From: Vanilla planifolia
Lineage: Eukaryota > Streptophyta > Magnoliopsida > Asparagales > Orchidaceae
Assembly (NCBI GenBank): GCA_023846275.1
Contig: CM043874.1
Coordinates: 28,121,630 to 28,185,629, forward strand
Length of the DNA: 64,000 bases
Reading direction: 5' to 3'
Shown here: in pieces, positions 36,790-49,700 of the stretch
Layout: every line of letters begins with the position of its first letter
Position numbering within the stretch: position 1 is the first letter of the stretch
Translations under genes and position numbers: made by a program
The notes under the pieces: model-generated
What the model was told of the DNA's origin: nothing
Database searches by the model: none
Seen by the model: only the letters and a program-made list of their open reading frames with translations

Positions 36790-37982
36790 ACTTCATAGGC
36801 CCAAACCATGGTGGCTTCTTGATTCTTTTGGAGTTGGCTTATGGAGCACCAAAGATAGAAAAAAGTAACGAGGGGGGGGGGGGGCTTTAGGTTACTGGAG
36901 AAGCTTGGCTAGAAAGGTAACAAGATGGCTGGCTAGGATTTGGAGCCTTGTTGAGGAGGGTGATAGTTGGGTGAATTGATCAAGAGAGCGAATGATGGAC
37001 AAAGACTTGAGGGTGTTGAAGAAAGAGAAAACTTGATTGGTTGTTGGATCTTCCAAAGAAAGGTCTCTCACTTTCAAATCTTATCTCTCACAAGTGGAGG
37101 GAAAATTGAAATCTCTCTAATTAGAATTGATTGCATACTTTTTGTTTATAAAGGTGGAAGCATACAAAAAAAACTTCATTCATTAACAACAACATTATAA
37201 TAAGAAAATTTATCCTATTTATAGATGAAGGAGAGCTAAATAACTATACATAATAATAAAGAGAATTAAATGACCTTGGAATATAATATAAGCATGGGAA
37301 AAAGAGAATTAAATTTACCTTGAAACATAACACAAACATGGGAAAGATGTGAAGTCAACATAAGAAAAGATCATTTTAAAGTTAAATCACTTAGGAATTT
37401 AAAAGAGATATTTAACATTCTATGACATTAACTCTAAATGAGTCAATCATATTAAATACAAAATATAAAAAATATATGAAAAAATTATAACATGGGAAAA
37501 ATTATGCAATGTTGCAACATAACGATCAGACATCAATGACGATGCTATGAGGGATGTTAGCAATGGATAAGATAGACGATGGTGGCTAGCAGTGGTTGAA
37601 GGATGGGCTGCTAGGTGATAGTGTGTGGCCAGGCGATCTCAAGCAATCAGGTGATGGTGGGTAGCTATTAGCTGACAATAGTAAGTGGCTGATGATGATA
37701 GCGATTGAGTGCAACAACAACTAGGTGATGACAGGTGAAGCATGCACAAGTTCAAAAGAATAAGAATCAACGTCGATGATGACATAAAATAGTCGTAAAA
37801 TATGTTAAGATAAATGAAGTAAATTCAATAGGAATAATCATAGGAAAAAAATAGTATTATAATCAACTCCTATGATCGACAAAGATGACTAATTAAATAA
37901 AATTTGGCTTAGGCATAACTTTAAGTTTTAATGGGACTAGTATGACTTTAGGGGGTGTATTTTTGTGAGCTAAAGTGAGACA
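36790..37982 (-). repeat. E1 left LTR copy
   Basis: Aligns with the right copy in several blocks: ggagcaccaaagata, tttggagccttgtt, gggaaaaagagaattaaat and the final tgacaaagatgact region. It ends in ...gagaca at 37982, next to a purine-rich tract. The outer edge as aligned begins near 36790, against the organelle DNA. Confidence 0.8.
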
Positions 37983-40900
37983 CGCTTTTGTCATCCTCCT
38001 TAGGTGGGAGAGACATTGGAGATGGTATCGAGGTGATGGTAAAATAGTTCTTTAATAGGTGTGGCACTTTAAGCCAAGAGTCTTTAGTCGAAGACTTACT
38101 CTTCCAATAAACTAAACCTTTTTTAAGTAAATAATCTTTGTTTAGAATTGTCTTATGATCTAAAATTTTATTCATATTCTTCTTACCCTTGTGACTAATG
38201 TAGTAGCAAGCATGGGTTCATTATATGAGAGGATTAGGCTCAAGTGACTCATTAAGTATTAGATGTGGCACCTTGTATGACATTAAATCTTTAACATTAA
38301 AGATTGCATTAATCTTAAACTCATTTGACAAATCTAACACATATTTATTAGTTTGTAGTTTTTGAATAATCCTCAAAGGGTTAGCTATACGTTCTTATAA
38401 TTTCTTATAAGCTTTAGGAGAAAGTCATTCTATGATAATTTTAATTATAACATAATCTCTTTCATAAAATTCTTTAACCATTTTATGAGTATTTACTAGT
38501 TTTTTTGTACCTTTCATTACTTAGATTAATTTTTTTAGATAATGTTTTATGTAATGAAGATATATGAGAGACAAAAGAAGTAGATAAAGTCTGAAAGTCT
38601 ATTGGTAAGAGAATAAGATTAATGAGAGACCTAGACTTGTTACCATGACAAATTTTGAAAGGACTTAGATTAACACTATGTTTCATAGAATTATTGAATG
38701 CAAATTTGACTCATGATAATAATTGATCCTAAAGCTTAGGTTTTTCCTTTATCAAGTTATGAAGAAAATTTTCTAGATTATGATTTACTACTTCTATTTA
38801 TCCATCCATTTATGAGTGGTAGGCTAAAACATTTTTAGCTTGGTCCATAGTAAATGTCATAAGATCTTTAAAAACTAATAAAAAAATTTTAGATACTATG
38901 GTCATTAGGACATCTTGTAATTTAATTATTTCATAGGTAGCATATGAGGTTTTATGAAAGGGATCAAATGAGCTAATTTAGAAAACAATCAACGACCACA
39001 TGGATAGAATCGTGTCTAGATGAGGTCTTAAGTAATCCAAGTACGAAATCTATACTTGTATATTCTTATGGCTTGTCAAGTATAGGTAGTGGAATGTAAG
39101 GTCCTTGACTACATTTGGAGATTTTGTAGTTGTGTATGTGCAATATTAGGCTACAATAGATGCAATATAATGCATCATTCTAGGCTAATAAAATCTCTAT
39201 AAGACATGTCTAAGAGTTCTATTCTTCCAAAATGACCATATAATCCTCTAGCATATATTTCCAACACAAAGAATCTTTAAGTAATGAATTTGGGATGCAT
39301 AACTTATTATTTTTATATGAGTATTTATCTTTCAAACTAAAATCTTTAGATACAAGAGTGGGTGTTCATTTGATTTCTTGATAAATTGGCTCAAAGTTAG
39401 GACAATCTAGATATTGGTTTTAAATTTGGTCAAAATCTAAAATTTTTATAGACAAAATGGTTAATATGTGAATATGTTAACTAAATGCATTAACTATTTT
39501 ATTTTCCAAGCTAGGCTTGTGTTTAATAATGAACATATACTCTTGGATGTACTCAAATCATTTGGCATGCCTATGACTAAGGTCTCATTAAGAATTTAGG
39601 AACTTAAGTGCCTCATGGTCACAATATAAGATGAATTCTTTAAATAATTAGTATTACATCAAATTCTTAAAGATTGAGCTATAACATATAATTCTTTTTC
39701 ATATGTAAAATACTTATTTTTAGCATCCTTATGATTCTCATTAAAGAAGAAAATAGGATGTTTACATTAATTAAGGACACTAGCTATCTCTACTCTTGAT
39801 GTTAAAGATAATAAAAAATTGAATAATTTAAAAATAGGTGCCTAGGCCTTTAACTTTCTAAAAGCTAGGTCTATAGATTTGGTCCAATTAAAGTTACCAA
39901 ACTTAATACAATCGATAATCAGTGTGGCAATAGTACTAAAGTCTTTAATAAATTATTGATAGAAGGTGGCCAGACTATGGATGCTTCTAATGTCATGAAT
40001 TATTTTTGGGGTAGGCCACTTTATAATTTCTTTGACTTTGCCAAGGTTAATAAAAAACCCATTAGAAGAAACTATATATCTTAAGAAGGTGACCTTAAGA
40101 GTGAAGTATTCATATTATCTTAGATTAATAAATAAGTGTTTTTTCCTTAAAATGTTACATAATTTGTACAAATAATCTACATGATCCAAATAGACTTTTT
40201 ATAAACTAAAATATTATCAAAATATATTAGGATAAATTATTCTAAGTATGATTTTAAAATCTGGGTGATCAATTTTATGAATGTATTTGGTATATTTGAA
40301 AACCCAAATGACATGACTAACCATTCATACAAATCATTCGTAGTCTTAAATGTTATCTTTCATTCATCTTTTATCATAATCTTAACTTGGTGGTAACAAC
40401 TTTTTAAGTCTATCTAAGAAAATATGGTGGCATCTGACATCTAATCTAAGAGATCATCTAACCAAGAAATGAGAAACTTATATTTTATTATGATTTTATT
40501 AATTACTCAACTATCAACACTCATCATCTACATTCCATCCTTTCTAGGTGCTAAAAATGTGAGGATAACATAGGGACTAATGTTTTTTATGATAAATCAT
40601 TTTTAAGTAGGTCTTATTCTTAATAGGCAACTTTGTATGAGCCTTTAGGTTTAATCTATTATGGAAAAGGTTGGGTAGGTTTACCCCTTGAATTAGATTG
40701 ATCATGTGTTGCATATCTTGCATGGGAGGTAGCTTGTCAGATAAATTATCCAATAAAATGTTAAAATATTTATTTAATAATTTTTGAGTAATAAGTGATG
40801 AGTTTTGTAAGGTGATGATTAACTTCTTAATTGTAAGAAACAAAACCAAGTCTCCTTGATCAAAGGTATTCAAAACTTGGCATAGTGTAATCAAGATCAA

Positions 40901-43072
40901 ATCCTTTATCTTTATCTTTTCTTTATCCCTGGACTTAAGAATTTTCTTTAGATTTGCTAATCTTAAGTGCTTAGGTTTCTTGTGTGTGTGTGTGTGGGGG
41001 GGGGGGGGTGGGTGGGCAAGGTGCAATGTGATGATCTTTTCTTCTTGAATAAAAGAATATGTGTTGGTCCTACCTTTAAAGTTACATACCTATCAAAAGG
41101 CCATGGTCTTCTTAAGATATAATAACTTACCTACATAGTTATGACATCACATAAAATCTCATTACTATATATAACCAATTTTAAAGGTACATAACATTAT
41201 TATTTAATATGTATAGAGATTTTATCTATCCATGATATAGAATATGAGTTTGGATGTATCAATAAGGAAGCTCTTATTCACTTGATAGTCTCAAGGGATA
41301 TTGTATTAATGCAACTACAATTATCTATGGTCATCTTACATGGTTGTTCTTTAATTTTTATGTTGATTCTAAATGTATTGGTGTGTCACTAGTCATTTTG
41401 TGGTTGTGGGGTTATAAGAGTACACCTAACTATTAAAACTAAGAAATTTTCTATATTTTTTAATTCTTGATTAACTTTTTTATTAGGCATTATGTTTTCT
41501 TTTTTCTCTAACTCTTCTTATTCATTATCATTATCTAGATTTATATTCATGAATCTCTTTGGATAGTTAGTGGCAACACATCTTTTTTCATGGCACTTGA
41601 AATAGGCAATTCTAGATTGAGTGGTTTGGAACTTAGTGAGTTGGCTTGAAGAAAGGTTTGAAGACATGGATGGTAATGTAGGTTTGGATGATTTAGAAAC
41701 TATGATCGAAAGTGTAGATGAAGTGGTGCTAGCGTGAGTGGGGTGAGAAAATGTTGGGTAGATCTTTGGACAGGATAATTGGTTAATTTTCTAAAAATAT
41801 GCAGTCCTACTCTTCTCCACATTTCTAGCTACATGATAGGTTTTCTCTAAGATATTAATATTTCTCAAGTTAAGCTCAACATATATATATATTTCTTTAA
41901 ACTTATCCTAAAATAAGAGAGTATTACATACTCAGGTTCATCTATATTATACTTAAGTTTATAATCTTCAAACTTATTAATATATTCCTTAGTAGACACC
42001 TTGCAAAAACCTTTTCAACTTATCTAATAATGTTATATTATAAATTATTAAAATAAACCTATTGTATAATCTAACCTTAAGATTTCTCTAAGTTTGGGAT
42101 ACTTCTTCATCATTATTGGAATATTATTGTTTTAAGTTTCTAAGGATTATATAGGTAGTATCGATGAGTTTAGTCTTAATAAATTGATACTTTCTTCACT
42201 CACTCATTATGTGCTAGTTGAAGTAATCTTTCATACTAGTATACCAATCTATGTAATCCTTAGGGCCAAAATTACCATCAAAAGTTAGGGCTTCTAGTTT
42301 ACATTAAGGATATAATATCTCTCTCTCTAGGTGCTTCTTAAGTCTTTCTTGCTCACTAGACATATGGTCCTCATTTAGGACTAACTTATTGGATGGTTTA
42401 TTTTTTCTTCTATGATCACGAGTTCTTCTACAGATATCTTAATTAAATTAATAAAAAAATCATGTCTTCTATGATTCCTATATTTTATAAGTTTTTCTTC
42501 TTTTAGATTATTGGGTGTGATACTTCTTCTCTTATTATCTCTTTCTCTCCAAGGATGCATTTCACATTATTGGTTTAGGAGGATTTGATTAACCATTTGA
42601 GTGAGTTGAGCTATTGATCAGTCTATTTTTAGCATTTTTTATTTATTTGGGTTTTGTCATTGGTTATGATTAGGTTTATGATTTGATCAATCATTTTATA
42701 AGACCTATCAGATCTTATGTTCATGCAACGGGTTGACATATAGGGGGATATCAAGGAAGGAAAACAAAGTGAGATATTTTCTTTATTTTTTAAAATTATG
42801 AAACAAAGTGATCATAGTTATAAATCATTGAAGCTAAGATTGGGTGTGCTTCTAAGAAAATAGTGAGTGATTAGGATACTACTTATGTTAGGCTATCTCC
42901 TACGTAAAATCAAATAGTTTCCAAGATAGATGATAGGGAGTTATATCACTACTTTTAAACCATCTCTTAAGACAACATTTACCTAAAACTAGTTAAGAGT
43001 TCTTAGTAGCATTATCTAAAAAGATTTTTCTTATATCAAGTAGAAAATTATGATCTTTGATAACAAAGTTGA

Positions 43073-46000
43073 TGTAGGATAAATTAGAATTCTATTAGGG
43101 TCAAATTTGGATCTTATAATACAAGAGATGCACAATAGATTAAAAAGAAATGCTAAAAGATACACTACAATAATTAGAGCTAAGTGACATATATGATCTT
43201 TTAGAATTATTCAAAGATTAATGTCTAAAGTTATAATATAGATTATTTAATGGAGTGTATGAGAACACATTAAGCATTAAGCATAAAGTTTTATTAAACA
43301 ATTTTGTCACATTCAATTCAAACATAAAATATAGTATTAAAAAAACTCTATATAATATTTTAATAGAAGAAAGAAAAATCCAACTGTGAATTACTATCTA
43401 GAAAATGAAAGTTACGAAAAGGGTTAATCTCTTTGGTGGTGGCTTGTTGTTTCTCTTAGAGTAGGAATGTGGAGTACCAAAGATAAAAAAGGTGATAAGA
43501 TGGGGCTTTAAGTTAGTGGAGAAACTTGGCTAAATGGGTAATAAGGTGGTAAACTAAGATTTGGAGCCTTGTTAGGGATGGTGGTGGTTTTGTGGCTTGA
43601 TAGAGAGAGTGAAATGGTGGAAAAAACTTCAAGGTATTGGAGGAAGAGTGAATTTGATTGGTTGCCAACCTTTCTAATAAAAGTTCTCTTAAAACATAAC
43701 ATAAGAATGGGAAAAAGAGAATTAAATATATCTTAGACTATAGCATAAGCATAGGAAAAAGAGAATTAAATATACCTTGGAACATAACATAAGCATGTGA
43801 AAAAGAGAATTAAATGTATCTTGGAACATAGCTAAGCATGAGAAAGATGAGAAGTCAACATGGGAAAAGATTATGTTGAAATTAAATAATTTAGAAATCC
43901 AAAAGTGGACTTTAGAATTCCTAGACATTAATACCAAATGGGTAAGCCACATTGAATATAAAATGTATGATAGAAAAAATTATGCAATCATGGTGATTGA
44001 ACATCAATGATGATGCAACAAGGTATGCCAACTATGGATGAAATGGATGATGGTGGCCTGTAGGGGGTCAGAGGTGGGGGGAAAGGGGTGACTGGCTAAT
44101 GGGTCACTCTTATGTTTGATGAGTCAGTCTTGAATATTTAGTATTTTATTTTAATGGATTTGTTTAGTATAAAACAAGTTTATATGTAAAGAACAACTCA
44201 TACCTTTTGAAGTTGGTGAATTAGGGGTCTTTGAAGTCCCTTGGAGTGTTCAATAAGCTTCAAGGATTGAAGACATGTGTGCTAGCTTTGATAAGATTTT
44301 CTTTTAATATAAAATAGAATATTAGCTTATTAATTTTAAGATACTCTCTTTTTGTATTAATTTTAAATCATATTCAAGCATCTAAATTGTTCAATCATCT
44401 CTTTGATTTAGCAAATGATTAAGATTTAATTTTTCAAAATCTTAATTATTTTCTTGGTTCAAATCTTACCATTCATTGATTTAAGAATTATAATTCTTCT
44501 TTTTTTATCATATTCTTTGGTTAAATAATACTTTTGTATCTTTGCCAAATTCTATGTTAGGTTGATTATTAAATCTTGATTAAATAAAAAATTAATTTTG
44601 CTAAATTTTTCATAATTAAAAAAAATTAAGTCACATCCCAAGTTGTGCCCAAATGCAAAGCTCTCAGGCTGAGCTTTGAAGCCCAAGTGACATTTGCATA
44701 CATATAAACAAGTGACTGAAACTAATCGGGTTGAGACCCGATCTTGGTTTTGTGCAGTCTTAAACCTAGTTGGGGTAAGATATACTGTGATTTGGGGTAA
44801 AATATGACCCAAAATAAACTTGTATTCTTGTAACTATACAAGTGAATCGGGTGATTAAATCTTGAGCACACAAAGAGGGAGCTAACCTTAATTTGGCTAA
44901 CTTAATGCTCTTATGTCAATGCTTATAATGCACAAATCCTTTTCTTACTTAGTAATATGGGATTTTTCTTTGCTACTAGTTTACTTCCAAAACTGTAGCA
45001 TTTAGAATCAATCATGCATCTTTGTGATTGCACGATGGAGATCACCTCCGCTTTTAAATAATGATCTTAATCAATCCAACTGTCTATTTGATGAGTTGAT
45101 TGGATAGTTACTACTTCATCTACTATAAGCAATTGATCCTTACTCAACATCTGATGGTCCTGTACTTGTCTAACTTCATCGGACAGCTTTCCTTGTGAAA
45201 AATTTGTTCTCGAATCATTCAGCTCTAAATAATCCATTTTGGATCCTACAATTGAGATCATTCTCAATTTTTTTACTGATTAATCAAATGATGTAGATCT
45301 CATTCGACTTGTTCGAATGGCCTAAATCTAATCTAGCTTGATCCAACTATCTAGAACTCACTTGTATTTATAGCATTTGATCGGATGATCAAAATCTCCT
45401 CTGAGTCAATCCAATGGCTCCACGCAATCTTATCTAATGGCTAAATGACTAGTTGTTATATATGCCATTGTGATAGCCATATTAGAATATTTTTTGAGCT
45501 ATTTGGAAAAGTATTTTAGGCTATTTGAAAGCAACTTTCAAATAGCTTTTACTTAACTTTCTAATGGTTATGACCAAATTTTTTATAACTACCTAACTAT
45601 TGTGAATAAAATGACTAATAAATATGAACAAGATTTTAATATCTCAAAGAAAGGCTACATCATATTCTAGTGACATAAATTTCTCATAGAAGCACCTACA
45701 AGTTACTATTCTAATTAAGTCTAATTTTTCTAAGCTTTCATTTTCTTAATTCTTATTATAATTTTAAGATTTATCTCTTTTTATATTCATCAACAAGCAT
45801 AAGAAAATTTTTATGTTTTTATCAAAAATTTATTTATTACTATATTTATGTTTTTCTTTTAGGTTGGACAGGCTAACATTTGTGAAAGCCTAAGTTTGGT
45901 TTGATCTCATAAAAAATTGAGTTAGGGTTGAGCTTATAAAAGCCCAAGTTATAAATTGAATCAACAAAATTTTGTTGGTTGGAGGTGAAACATAGGAAAA

Positions 46001-46735
46001 AATCTTAAGTATGTTAGAGGTGATCTATAAAAAAAATATTAAATTGTAACTCTTTTATTAGTATAGTTTTTTCTATTTTAGTTGGGGTGAACATAGGTTG
46101 TAGTATAAACCAAACTACCTAAAAATTTTGGTGTATCATTTCAACTTTTATTTTTATTTTTCTTAATCATAAAAATTATAAATTAATATATTTATAAAAA
46201 ATATTTGAAAAATAAGTATATTTCTTATCAACAATAATTATTTATTAACTTATAATTCACCCCTTTTTATAGGATTCACACACTAGTTTTTACTTCACTA
46301 AAGAGTAACCAAGCTATGGTGAGTGGTCAGGGAGCAGCGAGTGACTTGGTGATGATGAGAGAACAGGTGATGTGGGGTAATTAGATGATGGTGGACAACT
46401 GATGATGTCAAGCAGTCAATGATGATGATCCTTAAGAGTAGGGGAAGACCAGGTGATGGTAGATGATCAGTGATGGCCGGTGAAGCACACACAGGTTCAA
46501 ACGAATAAGAATCACCATCGTTGATGACTTGAAATAGCTACAAAATATACTAGGACAAATAAAGCAAAACCAATGGGATAATCATAGGAAAAAAATTAGA
46601 TTATTGTTGTAGTCTACCCCAATATTTGACAAAGATGACTAATCAAATGAGGATTCAGCTCAAACATGGCTCTGAGTTTGAATAGGATTGGTGAGGCACC
46701 AAGTGTACTTGTGAGCTAATGTAAGATGCTCCTAT
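43073..46735 (-). repeat. E1 right LTR copy, with a nested insertion
   Basis: It starts TGTAGGATAAATT immediately beside the primer-site-like sequence at 43054-43068. Homology to the left LTR runs at about 43400-44070 and resumes at about 46310-46735, the gap being the nested element. Confidence 0.78.
44075..46305. mobile_element. Nested Copia-like solo LTR in the E1 right LTR (fossil)
   Basis: About 2.2 kb interrupts the E1 LTR. Near its right end (46000-46140) the pattern 'gaggtgatctat...ttgtaactc...gggtgaacataggttgtagta..aaccaaac' is the usual end of large plant Copia LTRs. It has no coding region, and its exact edges and target duplication are not resolved by eye. Confidence 0.5.
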
Positions 46736-46739
46736 ATTA

Positions 46740-49700
46740 AGAAACTATTATTGTTAACTCTAGGTCATGAACTAGATAATTCTTCTCATAAGACTTCAAC
46801 TACTTAATAGTACAAGCAATATCTCTACCATTCTACATCAACACACACTCTAGCCCTTAGAGAAAGTATACTAAAGTTTTGGTATCCCTCAGATCCTTCT
46901 AACAACACTAAGATTAGAATTATCATCAACTTCTCTTTCAAAATTAAGAAATTATCATCATAATTTATGTCCTACTCAAAGTTCATAGCCTTTTGAGTTA
47001 TTCTTATTAGTGGCAATGCTATCTATGAAAAACCTTACATAAATTTCTTATAATATCTTATTAGACCTAAAAAACTTTAAATCTCAAAGATAATAGTTGG
47101 TCTAGGCCAATCTATAATAATAGTAATTATTTGAGGATTTACAAAATTCCTGACTACACAAACCATATGTTACAAAAATATAATTTGAGACAACCAAAGT
47201 TTATACATAAAAAACTTATCATAAACTTGATGTTCTCTTAGAATTTTTAAAACAATAAGTAAATGATTTACTGTGACTTTTTTTAAGACTTTAAATATAC
47301 AAGTATATCATCAATAAAAATCATAAATTGGTCCAAATGTTTTCTAAAAATTTGTTCATCAAATCCATAAAAACTGTAAGTGGATTTGTAAGACTAAAAG
47401 ACAGCACCAAGAACTTATAATGCCTAGAACAATTTCAAAAAATAGTTTTAGAAATATCCTCCTCTTTAATCCTTAACTGATGATATCTTAATTTAAAATG
47501 TATCTTGGAGAATGCCTATATAATTGATGGAACAAATCCTTTATTCTTGAAAGTAGATATTATTCTCGATCGTTAGCTTATTTAGCTCATGAGAGTTTAT
47601 ATACATCCATAAACTACCATCATTCTTCTTGATAAAATGAATTAGTGTTCATCAAGAAGACACACTGGATTGAATAAAGCCTTTGATTAACAACTCTTGA
47701 GTTTGGATTTTCAATTCTATCATTTTATAAAGAGCTTTGGATATAGGCTTAGCTCTTTGTATTAACTGAATCTTAAACTCAATCTCCTTATTAGGAGGAA
47801 AACTAGACAACTCTTCTGAAAAGATATCCAAATATTCATAGATTAATAACACATCTTTTGGCCCTCCAAACTTTTGATTAGTTGATATCATAGATAAAAA
47901 AGTCATTCACTACTTTTTTATAATATCTTCTAGGTATTTAGCATAGAAGTAAGTGGATTCCTCTTCCTTTTCTTTAGTAAAATGCTTCTTGTCCATTTGG
48001 AGCTAACAATTTGATTTTATTCTCAACACAATCAATGAACACTTGATTTTCATACAACAAATTTATATCCTAAATAATATCAAATTCTAATAAGGGAAAG
48101 AAAGCAGCTCTATAAAATATTTCTTACCCTTTATCTTTAACTATCCTTGAATGAATTCATCTACTTGAAATTTGCTCCCATTATGAAATTTAAAGAAATA
48201 TTCATTTATTTAATTTCATTGATTAATGAATCAAGGTTGATGGTATATAAATGAATGAGATGCTTCAAAATAAAAAAAATAATCATTGATGAATGTTGAA
48301 GAGCATAGTACATGTTATCACATTTGTGGTTTGAAGAGCATGCAACTAGGAGATTGCATAAACTTTTGGTTAGCTATCTTAATTACATACTAGCCTTGGC
48401 CTTAATGAAAGAACCACCTCTATCCTTATTAGAGGCTACTTTGTTGGCCATGTGGTTGATACTCTATGGAGTGGAAGCTACCTTTGATACTGCTTAAGGG
48501 CAAGTCTTGTGATTTTTTGAACTCATTACTTAGGCCAAGAAATGTCTCAATGGAATCTTCAATCTTCATACTGATTGACCTTACCATTAGAGCTCATCTT
48601 AGCCTTGCTACTATTAGCATTGGTGTCTTACTGGCTATGCAAAAGTTATTCAAATCTTTTACCACTTTTTTTCTTTCTAAAAGCTTTTCTTTAAAGTCGT
48701 TGAACCTTTAATGGGCTTAGGTGCCTCCTCTTTTTTTGGTCTTTTATGTGATTTATGGCCTGTATCTCTTACTTTACTATCCTTTCTTCTTCAACAAGTT
48801 CAACCTAGCCCTAATAGATGCTTTTAGCTCATGAAAAAAATTGAAGCATCATTACTCCTCTATGGTCACCTTATGAGGTCCATATTAAGCCAAAGAAGAA
48901 AACTTTCTTTCATCAATAGTCATTATCATCTCCTCTTGCAATAGTTTAGCAAATTCAACTATTATTTTCTCCTTAATAGATAAAGATACATACCATTTCT
49001 TAAATTCATCAGTAAACTCATCCCACGAGATTTCTCCCATTAGTCAATCTTTGAACTGAATGCGGTGGCAAGACTTTTATCGTAGATTAATGACCTCATC
49101 AAAAGGAAATAGGGTAAGAGACACCCTTCTATTATCAAGGCATGCTAAACCATCAAATATCTACCTTATTTATTTAAGCTAACTCTCTACAAGTAAGGGG
49201 TGAAATTTAATAAAGAAGCGGAGTAGTTGTATCTTATTAAATTGATCAACAAGAACGTATACTTGGAAGCCTCCTTTAGAGCTCCTTAGTAGATTTGAGG
49301 AAGTAGGCAACTACTTTGACATGCCATGCTCATTAGTCCTCTCTTAGATCCACTCTTAAACACTTATTTAGGATTTTTTCCTCTTTGAATCCCTTGTAGC
49401 TCTTTTTTGCTAATAAAAAACTATGTGAGATCTCTAAAAAATAAAATTCTTAGCATTTATAATAAAAGACTACAATCACTACAAAAAACAAGGTCATATG
49501 CATACTACTCTAGTGTCTTCACTTACGAATCTCCTCCCAGATTCTCAACCATTAACTTTGATACCACTTTATCATGCCTCACTAATTAATAAATAAAATA
49601 AATCTAATTATATAATTAAAATTAAAAATACTTTGTCACAATAGAGCACATAGAATAAAATTTAAGGACACAACTTAAAAGCAAGTGAGAGTGAAAACAA

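Larger units (their letters stand above)
36790..46735 (-). mobile_element. E1: broken Ty3/gypsy chromovirus with two LTR copies (fossil)
   Basis: On the - strand, from right to left, are a tRNA-iMet-type primer site next to the right LTR, gag with a zinc knuckle near 41580-41620 and a protease-RT linker near 40630-40760 (MQDMQHMINLIQG). Then come reverse transcriptase near 39950-40560 (LYEWLVMSFG), RNase H near 39500-39800, integrase near 38480-39500 and a chromodomain-like tail (YLLKKGLVYWKS) near 37990-38175 with a purine tract against the left LTR. The linker and RT wording suit the Reina/CRM side of the chromoviruses. The coding part is broken by many interruptions, and diverged LTRs indicate an old insertion. 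Confidence 0.85.
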
